Assembly (NCBI RefSeq): GCF_009807035.1
Contig: NZ_WUBI01000001.1
Location: 1,984,001 to 2,048,000 of the forward strand
Length of the DNA: 64,000 bases
DNA from: Paenibacillus dendrobii
Lineage (GTDB): Bacteria > Bacillota > Bacilli > Paenibacillales > Paenibacillaceae
Direction: 5' to 3'
Positions 26,006 through 35,073 of this stretch are shown here, piece by piece. The notes beneath the pieces are model-generated. The model did no database searches. It was not told where the DNA came from and saw nothing but the letters and a program-made list of their open reading frames with translations. The number at the start of each line of letters is the position of its first letter. Position 1 is the stretch's first letter. The position numbers were made by a program, and so were the translations under genes.

Positions 26006-27814
26006 CTACCGGCAGCGGTTCAGGAACTCCACCATCCGGGCATAAGCGATTTTCTCATTGGCTTTCTTCGTGATACCGTGACCTTCATCGTCAAAAACGA
26101 TATATTCCACGTCACGGCCTTTTGCGCGCAGCGCCTCGACGATCTGATCGGACTCTGCCTTGACGACACGCGGGTCATTAGCACCCTGGATAATAAGCAT
26201 CGGATTCACCATATTGTCGAGATAGGTGATCGGAGTGTCTTTGATAAACCGCTCACGGTCCTGCTCCGGATCGCCGAGCCACTGCTTCATGATCGGCTTC
26301 CAGTGCTCCGGCACCGAGTTATAGAAGGTGAAGAGGTTGCTGACCCCGACGATATCAATCGCGGCCTTGAAATATTCCGGATTCCTCCCGGCAAGCAGCA
26401 GCGTCATGTAGCCGCCATAGCTGCCCCCCAGGACAAACAGGCGGTCTCGGCTCGAAATCCCTTGCTCGAACAACCAGTCCATGCCGGCCAGGCAGTCTTT
26501 GCGTGGGCCCTCGCCCCAATCCTGCTCCACCAACTTCACGAATGAGCTGCCGTAGCCTGTGCTTCCGCGAAAATTCGGACAGAAAATATTATAGCCTTGG
26601 GCAATTATGTATTGGAACATGGCGCGGAATTGCTTACGCTCTGCAGCCTGCGGTCCGCCATGCGGCCAGAATACCGTACAGCCGTTTGCAGTATGCTCTT
26701 TGGCACGGAAAAGAAGCGCCTCAATCTCCATGCCGTCAAAGGACTTGTAAGTCACGACATCCGGAGCCACGAGGTCCTCCTCCGTCAGGCCCGTCATGAC
26801 ATTCTTGGTCAGCATCGTCCAGCCGCTGCCGTCATAACGGTAAATATTAAACGGCTTCACCGCCCCGCGTCCCAATATATACAGGTTACCGGACCGGGTA
26901 ACTGCAAGCTGCTCAAGAATATCGACCGGCAGTGGTATTGAGGTGAGCTCACCGCTGTCTAGAGAGTAAGCATATAGATGATCCTCCACCCCTTTTTCGG
27001 TGACGATATAAACCGTCCCCGTTTCCTTATGCAGGCGGAGCTGCGCGATGGTCTCCTTGTCGATTTCGCAGAGTCGTTTAAAGGCCCCTGTTGGAATATG
27101 ATAATGCGCCATATATGTAAATTCCGACTCGTAATCCGTTGCGAAAATCACGTTGTCATTGTCCAGGAACTGAACGCTCCCCGCTGTATGAACCTGTTCC
27201 GGATCTGGCGTCAGACACGCTTCTTCCCCATTTTCCCGGATGATATAGCTTACATAATACGTATTCGCGTAGATTTTGGTAAAAGCGAACGTTTTCTCAT
27301 CCGGACTGACCGCACACAGCTCCGTCGTCGTGTCCTTGCCTTCGATCAACAGATGATTTTCCTTCGTGTCCAGATGATATACCCTCGAATTAAGGAAATT
27401 AGGGTTTCCTTTAGAATCCGTGTAATAGATTCGCTTACCGTCTTCCGACAAATGCACGAATTCATGCTTGTCATCCGGCGACAATCCATCCAATAGCGGC
27501 ATCGGTTCGCCGCCGTTCCATCGGAGCGCGCTTAACTGGTAATTTTCGTTACCGTCATGATCAAACGCCGTCAGAATATGTCTACCCTGCGGGTCCAGCT
27601 TGATGAAGCTGCACATCTGATCGTTGTATGTCAGTGGAAAAGGATAGGATGTCTCCCCCTTCAAATCCATGGCCCATAAGTTGAATTTACCGCTGAGCGT
27701 GCTGCTGAATATGAGGCGAGACTCATCGCTGCTGACGCCAAAAGAACGAATCAAATAAGTTTGAAAGAATTGCTCCACATCTGGCTTAGGAAATTGAATC
27801 ATGAATCTGAACAT
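26006..27814 (-). CDS. S9-family serine peptidase (prolyl oligopeptidase / acylaminoacyl type)
   Basis: This 602-residue cytoplasmic enzyme has an N-terminal beta-propeller (about 20-340) and a C-terminal alpha/beta hydrolase domain. The catalytic triad is visible: Ser about 464 in GGSYGGY, Asp about 548 in GANDPRVV and His about 577 in DEGHGITKK. A HGGPQA oxyanion motif lies near residue 383. It should cleave short peptides or acyl-peptides. There is no signal peptide. It stands alone, with a weak promoter and a leader hairpin upstream and a hairpin terminator downstream. Confidence 0.92.
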   Translation of the reverse strand: MFRFMIQFPKPDVEQFFQTYLIRSFGVSSDESRLIFSSTLSGKFNLWAMDLKGETSYPFPLTYNDQMCSFIKLDPQGRHILTAFDHDGNENYQLSALRWNGGEPMPLLDGLSPDDKHEFVHLSEDGKRIYYTDSKGNPNFLNSRVYHLDTKENHLLIEGKDTTTELCAVSPDEKTFAFTKIYANTYYVSYIIRENGEEACLTPDPEQVHTAGSVQFLDNDNVIFATDYESEFTYMAHYHIPTGAFKRLCEIDKETIAQLRLHKETGTVYIVTEKGVEDHLYAYSLDSGELTSIPLPVDILEQLAVTRSGNLYILGRGAVKPFNIYRYDGSGWTMLTKNVMTGLTEEDLVAPDVVTYKSFDGMEIEALLFRAKEHTANGCTVFWPHGGPQAAERKQFRAMFQYIIAQGYNIFCPNFRGSTGYGSSFVKLVEQDWGEGPRKDCLAGMDWLFEQGISSRDRLFVLGGSYGGYMTLLLAGRNPEYFKAAIDIVGVSNLFTFYNSVPEHWKPIMKQWLGDPEQDRERFIKDTPITYLDNMVNPMLIIQGANDPRVVKAESDQIVEALRAKGRDVEYIVFDDEGHGITKKANEKIAYARMVEFLNRCR

Positions 27815-27833
27815 CTCCTGTCTCCCGGAAATT

Positions 27834-27870
27834 GAAGTCCCTGGTTTACCGGGGCTTCACCTTCATTATA
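27834..27870 (-). promoter_or_regulatory. Candidate -10 box and leader hairpin of the S9 peptidase gene
   Basis: TATAAT lies at 27870-27865 on minus; no good -35 box was found. The leader has a stem of GAAG/CTTC, CCC/GGG and GG/CC pairs at 27834-27858, 20 bases before the start codon. Confidence 0.35.
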
Positions 27871-27960
27871 GAGTAACTTTCACGTTTATTTCCATATGCG
27901 GGATGAAAAATAAACCTTAGGTCAATATGCATCACGTGTCCCTGTTAACTGTATTCGATC

Positions 27961-28010
27961 AAAAAAAGACTGCCTGCCATCGCCCTGACTTCGGACCAAG
28001 CAGACAGTCT
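27961..28010 (-). terminator. Terminator of the kbl-tdh pair
   Basis: On minus AGACTGTCTGC pairs with GCAGGCAGTCT (one mismatch), followed by seven Ts. It lies 34 bp after the dehydrogenase stop. Confidence 0.8.
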
Positions 28011-28043
28011 ATGATTTATTCTTCATTCATGCTTCATTCATGA

Positions 28044-29006
28044 TTATGCCTTCCGGGCAAGCATCTCTTTCGAACTAAGCTGGCTTAGCATATCCTGCGT
28101 CATCGCATCGAGATCATACTTCGCCTGGAAGCCCCATTCACTGGCTGCTGCAGATGCATCGATGAAATTCGGCCAACTCTCGGCGATAGCCTGTCTTTTC
28201 GGATCCACCTGGTATCCAAGGGCAAATGACGGCATCATTTTGCGGATCGAGGCCGCGATAGCCTCCGGATCTACGCTCATCGCAGTGATGTTAAACGCAT
28301 TCCGGTGAACCAGCTTTGCGGGGTCGGCTTCCATCAGCTGAACGACCGCATCCAAGGCATCAGGCATATACATCATATCCATATAAGTGCCTTTGTCGAT
28401 AAACGAGACGTAACGCCCTTGGCTTACCGCTTCATAGTAAATTTCCACGGCGTAATCCGTCGTGCCTCCGCCGGGAGGTGTCACATAGGAGATGAGACCA
28501 GGGAACCGGATCCCCCGGGTATCGAGTCCGTATTTATGAAAATAATAATCGCACAGAAGCTCTCCGGATACCTTGTTCACGCCATACATCGTCGTGGGAC
28601 GCTGAATCGTGTCCTGCGGAGTATGATCCTTCGGTGTGGACGGACCAAAGGCCCCGATCGAGCTTGGCGTAAAGAATTGGCAGCCGAGTTCTCTTGCAAC
28701 TTCCAGCGCATTCACGAGTCCGCCCATGTTGAGGTTCCATGCCAGCAACGGCTTCTCTTCAGCCGTAGCGGACAGCAGCGCCGCCAGATGGATCACCGTA
28801 TCCACCCGATGACGTTTGGCAACCTCAAACATTGCTTTGTCATCCGTTACGTCCAGTGTTTCAAAAGGTCCCGATCTCGTGATTTCATGCCCCGTATTCC
28901 GTACATCGGTGGCAATGATCTGATCGTTTCCATACATATGTCTGAGCTTGGCGACCAGCTCCGATCCAATTTGGCCTAATGCACCCGTCACCAAAATGTT
29001 CTTCAT
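28044..29006 (-). CDS. tdh: SDR-type L-threonine 3-dehydrogenase
   Basis: This 320-residue extended short-chain dehydrogenase has the NAD motif TGALGQIG (residues 7-14) and the active-site YGVNK (Tyr about 141, Lys about 145). It is epimerase-like rather than the zinc-dependent threonine dehydrogenase of E. coli. The assignment rests on its position 36 bases after kbl, whose product takes the unstable 2-amino-3-ketobutyrate made by threonine dehydrogenase and releases glycine and acetyl-CoA. UDP-sugar epimerase activity is the alternative, but context and the TTDYAVEIY motif favour threonine dehydrogenase. Confidence 0.88.
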   Translation of the reverse strand: MKNILVTGALGQIGSELVAKLRHMYGNDQIIATDVRNTGHEITRSGPFETLDVTDDKAMFEVAKRHRVDTVIHLAALLSATAEEKPLLAWNLNMGGLVNALEVARELGCQFFTPSSIGAFGPSTPKDHTPQDTIQRPTTMYGVNKVSGELLCDYYFHKYGLDTRGIRFPGLISYVTPPGGGTTDYAVEIYYEAVSQGRYVSFIDKGTYMDMMYMPDALDAVVQLMEADPAKLVHRNAFNITAMSVDPEAIAASIRKMMPSFALGYQVDPKRQAIAESWPNFIDASAAASEWGFQAKYDLDAMTQDMLSQLSSKEMLARKA

Positions 29007-29042
29007 CGTTATTCCTCCCCGTTTGGCTTCCCGGCAGACCGA

Positions 29043-30233
29043 TTAAATGATCCCCAATTCCTTGCCTACCTTTTCGTAGACGGAAACGACCTGTTCCAGC
29101 ATTTCCCTGCTGTGTGCAGCCGTAGGCATATTGCGGATTCGTCCGGTTCCTTTAGGGACCGTCGGGAAGACGATCGCTTTGGCATATACGCCCTCTTCGT
29201 ACAAGCGTTTGCTGAACTCCTGCGTCTTCACTTCGTCCCCGATGATGCAAGGCGTAATAGGCGTTTCACTGTGACCTACATCAAAACCAAGCTTTTTCAG
29301 CTCGCTTTTCAGGAAATCGCCGTTCTCCCATAACTTTTTGATCAGCGTCTGATCATTCATGAGAATATCCACCGAAGCGATGATGGCTGCGACGGAAGCA
29401 GGCGGCATGGCGGTCGAAAACAGGAACGGACGGCTTCTCAGCTTAAGCCATTCAATCAGCTTCGTACTGCCCGCCACATATCCGCCAACCACGCCGATAG
29501 CCTTGGAAAGGGTACCGATTTGGAAGTCAATGCGGTCCGATAAGCCAAAATGCTTGACGGTACCGGCTCCCTGACCCAAAACACCTGAGCCATGGGCATC
29601 GTCCACATACGTAATAAGATCGAATTCTTCGGCGATCTGCACGATTTCGGGCAGCTTGGCGATATCGCCATCCATGGAGAACACGCCATCGGTAATCACC
29701 ATGATTTTATTGTAAAGACCGGATTCTTTGGCTGCTTTGGCCTGCGCTCTCAAATCCTCCATGTCCGAATGCTTGAAACGGATCGTTTTGGCTCTCGACA
29801 ACCGGCAGCCGTCAATGATGGAGGCATGATTAAGCTCATCCGATAAAATGGCGTCGTTTTTGTCCATGACCGCGGAAATGGCCGCCATATTGCAGTTAAA
29901 GCCGGACTGGTAAGTAATGACCGCTTCCGTATGTTTGAATTCGGCCAGCTTGTGTTCCAGTTCCAAATGCAGATCCATGGTGCCGTTGATCGTTCGGACC
30001 GCACCGGCGCCTGCGCCGTATTTTTTCGCCGCCTCAATGGATGCATCAACCAGACGATTATCTGTCGCGAGTCCCAAATAATTGTTGGAAGACAGATTAA
30101 TCAGTGACTTCCCTTCAATGTCAATAGTCGGCCCGTTTGGACCCTGCAGCGGATCAATAACATTGTATAGGCCCTTGCTTTTTAGATCCTCGATGTTCTC
30201 CGTTAAAAATTGCTCAAGCGAATGACTGGACAT
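29043..30233 (-). CDS. kbl: Glycine C-acetyltransferase (2-amino-3-ketobutyrate CoA ligase)
   Basis: This 396-residue PLP enzyme of the alpha-oxoamine synthase family interconverts 2-amino-3-ketobutyrate plus CoA and glycine plus acetyl-CoA. The PLP lysine is about residue 244 in [16 protein letters not shown], the position of the E. coli enzyme. The N-terminal [11 protein letters not shown] and [10 protein letters not shown] motifs match the family. The ATG follows an AGGAGGG site. It is followed by the dehydrogenase gene, forming a threonine catabolic operon. 8-Amino-7-oxononanoate synthase is a related alternative, made unlikely by the lack of biotin genes. Confidence 0.95.
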   Translation of the reverse strand: MSSHSLEQFLTENIEDLKSKGLYNVIDPLQGPNGPTIDIEGKSLINLSSNNYLGLATDNRLVDASIEAAKKYGAGAGAVRTINGTMDLHLELEHKLAEFKHTEAVITYQSGFNCNMAAISAVMDKNDAILSDELNHASIIDGCRLSRAKTIRFKHSDMEDLRAQAKAAKESGLYNKIMVITDGVFSMDGDIAKLPEIVQIAEEFDLITYVDDAHGSGVLGQGAGTVKHFGLSDRIDFQIGTLSKAIGVVGGYVAGSTKLIEWLKLRSRPFLFSTAMPPASVAAIIASVDILMNDQTLIKKLWENGDFLKSELKKLGFDVGHSETPITPCIIGDEVKTQEFSKRLYEEGVYAKAIVFPTVPKGTGRIRNMPTAAHSREMLEQVVSVYEKVGKELGII

Positions 30234-30656
30234 AGCGAATCCCTCCTAAATATACAGGCGTCCTCATACAGAGGACATTAATATCATTAAAAAACCTTAC
30301 CACACAAGAGATTATCTAGTAATCAATGTAGCATCTTTTTATTCATTTGTACATCCACCAAGGACACTAAAACATAAAATTTTTAATATTTTCAAAAATA
30401 ACGTCTATCAGTAAGATGAACACTTCTATTTTTTTATATTCAAAAAAAGCCTGCAAGCCATGTTCTTCACGGTTTAATTGCAAGCGTTTTATCCTTTTCG
30501 TTTATAAGACCAGCGCGATTCTCCCCTTTTGCTTGGTCTTCATCCAATCCTCATCCGCCATTTTATGCAAAAGCTATTGCCATAAACCTAAAAAAGGGTT
30601 AATGTGAACCTATATGAACGATATGAACATAAATGAACCCTAAAGGAGTGTTTGTT
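30234..30656. other. Divergent control region between kbl and kduI
   Basis: No gene is supported in this stretch of about 420 bases. It contains a small GTCCTC/GAGGAC hairpin in the kbl leader (30260-30276), a partial cre-like TGCAAGCGTTTTAT (30479-30492) and four TGAAC repeats before kduI. Confidence 0.55.
30605..30638 (+). promoter_or_regulatory. Four phased TGAAC repeats before kduI
   Basis: TGAAC occurs at 30605, 30615, 30624 and 30634, steps of 10, 9 and 10 bp, all on one face of the helix. The last is four bases before the AAAGGAG ribosome site. Such direct repeats suit a DeoR-family regulator; one is encoded in the same operon. Confidence 0.5.
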
Positions 30657-31490
30657 TTGGAAAGAAGATATGCCTCGCACCCACGTGAAGTCAAACAATT
30701 TGACACGGCTCGATTGCGTGAAGAATTTCATATTCCCAAGTTGTTTATCCCGAATCACCTGGAGCTCGTACTGACTCATGAAGACCGGCTCATCATTGGC
30801 GGCGCTTTTCCGATTGCCGAAGAGATTAAGCTGGATATGGATTTAAAAGAGCTTGGCGTTAGCTATTTCCTGGAACGCCGTGAAATCGGCATCATCAACG
30901 TCGGCGGAAAAGGAATCGTCGTGGTGGAAGGCAAGGAGCATGCGCTGGATCACAAGGAATGCCTTTTCGTCGGCATGGGCAACAAGGAAGTTTTCTTCAA
31001 AAGCGTCGATTCTGAAAAGCCAGCCAAATTCTATTTGAATTCCGCTCCGGCTCACCAGACCTACCCGACACAAAAAGCTACACTTGCGGATGCAGAGTCT
31101 GCGGATCTTGGTGCCATCGAGAATTCCAATGACCGGACCATCTATCGTTTCATTCATCAAAATGGCATTCAGAGCTCGCAGCTTGTCATGGGTATGACTC
31201 TGCTCAAAACGGGAAATATGTGGAATACGATGCCGGCCCACGTCCACCCACGCCGAATGGAAGCTTATATGTACTTTGATCTTCCGGATGATTCCGTTGT
31301 CATTCATTTAATGGGTGAACCGAGTGAAACGCGCCATATCGTCATGAGAAACGAGCAAGCCGTCATCTCGCCAAGCTGGTCGATTCACAGCGGTGTAGGC
31401 ACGAGCAATTATACATTTATCTGGGGCATGGCAGGCGACAACAAAATCTATTCCGATATGGACCCGGTGGATATGAAGGATTTAAAATAA
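30657..31490 (+). CDS. kduI: 5-dehydro-4-deoxy-D-glucuronate isomerase
   Basis: This 277-residue cupin enzyme isomerises 5-keto-4-deoxyuronate to 3-deoxy-D-glycero-2,5-hexodiulosonate in pectin and glycosaminoglycan breakdown. The start is TTG at 30657 (ERRYASHPREVKQFDT), 8 bases after AAAGGAG, which gives almost the same length as the E. coli protein. An in-frame ATG at 30633 lacks a ribosome site. Metal ligands fit HVHPRRMEAYMYF (about 194-206) and a C-terminal His near 243 in SWSIHSGVG. It heads an operon with a DeoR regulator and kduD. Confidence 0.95.
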   Translation: MERRYASHPREVKQFDTARLREEFHIPKLFIPNHLELVLTHEDRLIIGGAFPIAEEIKLDMDLKELGVSYFLERREIGIINVGGKGIVVVEGKEHALDHKECLFVGMGNKEVFFKSVDSEKPAKFYLNSAPAHQTYPTQKATLADAESADLGAIENSNDRTIYRFIHQNGIQSSQLVMGMTLLKTGNMWNTMPAHVHPRRMEAYMYFDLPDDSVVIHLMGEPSETRHIVMRNEQAVISPSWSIHSGVGTSNYTFIWGMAGDNKIYSDMDPVDMKDLK

Positions 31491-31538
31491 ACGCGATAGA
31501 ATCTTATTTACCCTGATTTGAAATGAGGCATGTGACAA

Positions 31539-32303
31539 ATGAACCCGATACTAAGGCACGAGAAGATTATGGAGGCTCTGCTGACGAGCAAGGAAGTGAC
31601 CGTGACGGAATTAAGCGAAATTCTGAATGTTACGGGCAAAACCATTCGCGAAGACCTGACCCGACTGGAGGAACAGGGGCTAATCCGTCGCATTCACGGC
31701 GGCGCCGTCCTTGCCCAAGCGGATCAATTCGGCATATTGCCGTCCAAGGAGCCGATCTCAAGACACTTGGATATGAAGCGGAGCATTGCGGCGGCAGCGC
31801 TCAAGCGCGTCCAACCCGGCGACATTATCGCACTTGACGGCGGGAGCACCACGCTGGAAATCGCCCGCCTTTTGCCCAACCAGCAGCTCACCGTCATTAC
31901 GAATGATGTATATGTCATCAGCGAGCTTTCCAAAAAAGACAAAATCAATCTCGTTGTTCCTGGAGGCTACAGGGTCCGCAACATTCTGACCGGTCCCGAA
32001 GCGGTGGCCTACGTGAAGGAGCTGAACATTCAGAAAGCCTTCATTTCGGCTACCGGCATACATCTGGAGCATGGACTTACCATCTATACCGGGGAATTGA
32101 TCGCATTCAAGCGTGCTCTCATCGATACCGCCAGGGAAATCATCGCGGTGGTCGACCATCATAAATTTGGACAGACTGCGCTGCGTACGTTCGCACAACT
32201 GCGTGAATTGCACAGTCTAATTACTGACAATGAGCTGTCCGGCGAAAGTCTGGAACAGTTCCGGGCAGCGGGTATTCCGATTGAGCTGAGCGGGGATTAT
32301 TGA
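31539..32303 (+). CDS. DeoR/GlpR-family regulator in the kdu operon
   Basis: This 254-residue regulator has the DeoR helix-turn-helix (VTVTELSEILNVTGKTIREDLTRLEEQGLIRRIHGGAV in two stretches, residues 18-56) and a sugar-phosphate-sensing domain with the DGGSTTLEIARLL and VVDHHKFGQTAL motifs. It lies between kduI and kduD, so it probably represses the operon and is released by a uronate catabolite. The phased TGAAC repeats at 30605-30638 are candidate sites. In B. subtilis the equivalent genes use the LacI-type KdgR, so this is a different control logic. Confidence 0.9.
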   Translation: MNPILRHEKIMEALLTSKEVTVTELSEILNVTGKTIREDLTRLEEQGLIRRIHGGAVLAQADQFGILPSKEPISRHLDMKRSIAAAALKRVQPGDIIALDGGSTTLEIARLLPNQQLTVITNDVYVISELSKKDKINLVVPGGYRVRNILTGPEAVAYVKELNIQKAFISATGIHLEHGLTIYTGELIAFKRALIDTAREIIAVVDHHKFGQTALRTFAQLRELHSLITDNELSGESLEQFRAAGIPIELSGDY

Positions 32304-32335
32304 TCCCCATTTAATATCAAGGAGCGGATGAGCAC

Positions 32336-33088
32336 ATGAATCTGTTTAATCTGAAAGGTAAGACGGCACTGATTACCGGTACATCCGGTGGTCTCGGCCA
32401 AGGAATTGCCATCGGGCTGGCAGAGGCTGGAGCCGATGTGGTATGCGTTGCCCGCAGTTCATCCCAGGAGGCCGTCGAGAGAGCGAAAGCCTTGGGCCGC
32501 AAGGGTGCTGCGATCGAAGCTGATCTAAGCGACGCAGCGGGACTTCAAAAAGTATTCGAAGAAGCGCTGACTTTAACGGGACAAATTGACATTCTCGTCA
32601 ACAATGCCGGCACCATCCGGCGGACGCCTGCCAAAGACCACAGCGAAAAAGACTGGTTCGATGTCATCGACCTGAACCTGAACACGGTCTTCCTGCTGTC
32701 GCAGCTTGCCGGCAGGCACATGATCGAACGGGGCAGCGGCAAGATTATTAATATCTGTTCCATGCTGTCCTATCAAGGCGGCATTAATGTGCCAGGCTAT
32801 ACCGCAAGCAAGCACGGCGTAGCCGGGCTGACCAAGGCCTTTGCCAATGAATGGGCTGCAAGCGGCATTCAGGTCAACGGCATTGCCCCGGGATACATGA
32901 TTACGGATAATACGGCTCAAATCCAGGCCGACGAGAAGCGTAAAGCCTCCATTACGGAGCGCATCCCCGCTGCACGCTGGGGTACGCCGGAAGACATTCA
33001 GGGCGCGGCCATCTTCCTCGCCTCCTCCGCATCGGATTATGTAAATGGGCATGTTCTGTGCGTTGACGGCGGATGGATGGCAAGATAA
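32336..33088 (+). CDS. kduD: 2-dehydro-3-deoxy-D-gluconate 5-dehydrogenase
   Basis: This 250-residue classical short-chain dehydrogenase has the cofactor motif TGTSGGLGQG (14-23), NNAGTIRR (about 89-96) and the active-site YTASKHG (Tyr about 156). It reduces the product of KduI to 2-keto-3-deoxygluconate using NADH. The NAGTIRR motif and its place beside kduI make the assignment firm. It starts 32 bases after the DeoR gene and is followed by a terminator. Confidence 0.93.
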   Translation: MNLFNLKGKTALITGTSGGLGQGIAIGLAEAGADVVCVARSSSQEAVERAKALGRKGAAIEADLSDAAGLQKVFEEALTLTGQIDILVNNAGTIRRTPAKDHSEKDWFDVIDLNLNTVFLLSQLAGRHMIERGSGKIINICSMLSYQGGINVPGYTASKHGVAGLTKAFANEWAASGIQVNGIAPGYMITDNTAQIQADEKRKASITERIPAARWGTPEDIQGAAIFLASSASDYVNGHVLCVDGGWMAR

Positions 33089-33128
33089 CATCGTTTTCGC
33101 TACGATAATTCAAGGATTCGGAAATGAC

Positions 33129-33167
33129 AAAAAGACCGTTATTCTCAGCATGAGAATTCGGTCTTTT
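33129..33167 (+). terminator. Bidirectional terminator after kduD
   Basis: AAAAGACCG and CGGTCTTTT pair, with an inner ATTCTCA/TGAGAAT stem. The tracts work in both directions, so it can serve kduD and the convergent GH13 remnant. Confidence 0.8.
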
Positions 33168-33189
33168 ATCATATAATGAGCCTTTCCAG

Positions 33190-33684
33190 TTATATCAAGA
33201 CCGCAAATGCTTCGTAAGGGCGCAGCTTCATTTGCTTTGCCATCACGGTCTCCGGGTATACGGATACCTGCACGTCGCCGCCTAAACAATCTTTGCTTAA
33301 TGAAAAATCAAGGAACTCCTTGCTCCAGTTGGATACGATCAGGAACCGGCGGCCCTTGAGACTCCGTTCAAAGGCGAAAACATGCGCATCCTCCTGCGCT
33401 GCAAGCTTGAAATCCCCATGGGTGAGCAGATCGTTAATTAGGGCGTCATTTCTCAGCACGGCCAACTTCTCATAAAAATCCAGCAGCGAGTTGCGGCCAA
33501 TGCTGTCTTCGATTCCGCTGCCATGAGTGTTTTCCTGCCAAAAAGTTGCTTCCGCCCGGTATTCATTCACCAGCCGGTAGTCCAACAAAGATTCTTCCAC
33601 AGGGCCGGTTGCCGCGCTGCCCTGCATGAGCTGAAGCGTTAAGGCCATGCATTTGGCCGATTCAAAAAGATATCCTCCACTCAT
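33190..33684 (-). pseudogene. GH13 alpha-glucosidase remnant, C-terminal part only
   Basis: The 164-residue frame matches only the end of an oligo-1,6-glucosidase/alpha-glucosidase: LTLQLMQGS and LLDYRLVNEYRAEATF correspond to the end of the catalytic barrel, and YEKLAVLRNDALI, HVFAFERSL and RFLIVSNWS to the C-terminal beta domain. The catalytic part (about 400 residues) is missing, and the usual TPYIYQGEE segment is replaced by SAATGPVEE. The MFS exporter gene begins 47 bases upstream, so the rest was lost by deletion. Expression as a small protein is possible but no clear ribosome site was noted. Confidence 0.75.
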
Positions 33685-33730
33685 ATCAGCGCCGCTGCGG
33701 TCTTCCGCAGCAGCATTCCCTCCTCACACG

Positions 33731-34915
33731 TCACTGTACATGATGAGCCGCCGAAGCGGTATCCGAAGTGTTCATGCCTGTCTTCCGTTTGATGGACATC
33801 CACGCAGAACCCAGCGCAAGAATAACGAATACGACTCCAACCCATGCGTTGTAATAAACAGATGAGCTTTCGATGACAATGCCACCGATTGCCGATCCCA
33901 GCGCAATGCCGATATGAGTTGCCGAAGTGTTCAGGCTTTGCTGAATATGAGCCGACTCCGGAGCGGATCGGATAAGGTAGCTCTGTAACGAAGGCGAGAT
34001 CGACCAGCTTAAGGCGCTCCATACGATCATAACAATCAAGCATACATACACCGAAACCGTCGAAAGCGGCATCAGGAACATCACCACGGCGAACACGCTC
34101 ACGATTGCCAGAATACTTTTTTCTGCACCGAACTTATCCGTTACCCAGCCTCCGAATCCGCCGCCCATCACGGCCGCAATCCCGAAGATCAGATAAAACA
34201 AACTGAGCGTGGACGCTCCAAGATGCAGTGTCTCCTGCAGGAAAGGCGTCAAATAAGCATACAGCGTCAAATGACCTGTCAGCATCAGGACCGAAATGAG
34301 TTGGCCGAAAATAATTTTCCCATTCTTCAGGGAAGCCAGTTGCTGACGCAGCGGAATGGGTGCTTCGGGCTGTGTCTTGGGTATGAATAGCTGGATCGCA
34401 ATCAGCGATACGATCGACAGCATCGTAATCATGATAAACGGAGCTCGCCAGCCAAAAGCATTTCCCAGCATCATGCCTAACGGAACACCAAGCACAAGCG
34501 AACCGCTCACACCCATGAAAATAATGCCGATTGCTCTCGCTTTATACCGCTCCTCCGCCATTTGCGAAGCCATCGTAATCGACAACACCGTAATCAGCGC
34601 ACTGCTCGCCGCCGATAAGACGCGTGCAATCACCATCGTGATAAAATTGGGGCTCAACGAAGAAATCACATTGCCGATAATGAACACCAGCAACGCATAT
34701 TGGTATAATCTTTTCCGTTCCATGCGGGCCGTGACCGTAAGCAGCAGCGGGCCTGATATGGCAAACACGATGGAGTACAGCGTGATAAGCTGCCCGGCAG
34801 CGCTGAGTGATATATGAAGATCTCCCGAGATGAGATCCAGAATGCCTCCGACGATCAGCTCTACCATCCCCGTTACAAAGCAGGCAATCGCCAGAATGTA
34901 AATTTTATAATTCAT
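33731..34915 (-). CDS. MFS transporter (DHA1-like efflux)
   Basis: This 394-residue permease has twelve predicted membrane segments, starting MNYKIYILAIACFVTGMVEL and with the loop motif VTARMERKRLYQYAL after segment 2. It resembles sugar or drug efflux members of the DHA1 group; the substrate cannot be told. I chose the ATG at 34915 after GGGGAGAAA rather than an upstream in-frame start. A TrmB-like regulator gene lies just upstream in the same direction, and an inverted repeat (34965-34984) sits between them. Confidence 0.9.
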   Translation of the reverse strand: MNYKIYILAIACFVTGMVELIVGGILDLISGDLHISLSAAGQLITLYSIVFAISGPLLLTVTARMERKRLYQYALLVFIIGNVISSLSPNFITMVIARVLSAASSALITVLSITMASQMAEERYKARAIGIIFMGVSGSLVLGVPLGMMLGNAFGWRAPFIMITMLSIVSLIAIQLFIPKTQPEAPIPLRQQLASLKNGKIIFGQLISVLMLTGHLTLYAYLTPFLQETLHLGASTLSLFYLIFGIAAVMGGGFGGWVTDKFGAEKSILAIVSVFAVVMFLMPLSTVSVYVCLIVMIVWSALSWSISPSLQSYLIRSAPESAHIQQSLNTSATHIGIALGSAIGGIVIESSSVYYNAWVGVVFVILALGSAWMSIKRKTGMNTSDTASAAHHVQ

Positions 34916-34964
34916 AAGCAATTTCTCCCCTTCTCTAAGTTGTCGCATATTGCATCTCTCCAAG

Positions 34965-34984
34965 GTTACTACCGTAATAGTAAC
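34965..34984. promoter_or_regulatory. Inverted repeat between TrmB-like and MFS genes
   Basis: GTTACTA and TAGTAAC flank CCGTAA. It lies about 50 bp before the MFS start codon, a suitable place for an operator of the TrmB-like protein. Confidence 0.45.
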
Positions 34985-35022
34985 TTATATGCATTTTATC
35001 ATCAAGAAGAAATTTAAGCATG

Positions 35023-35050
35023 AAAAAGCGGATAGAGTTACTCTATCCGC
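35023..35050 (-). terminator. Terminator of the TrmB-like gene
   Basis: GCGGATAGAG and CTCTATCCGC pair perfectly around TTA; five Ts follow on minus. It implies that the MFS gene has its own promoter. Confidence 0.8.
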
Positions 35051-35073
35051 CAGTCAGCCCATGCCCCAGAATC

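Noticed and set aside
30416..30607. Plus-strand frame of 63 codons upstream of kduI
   Set aside because: It lies in the AT-rich control region, lacks a ribosome site and covers the regulatory repeats.
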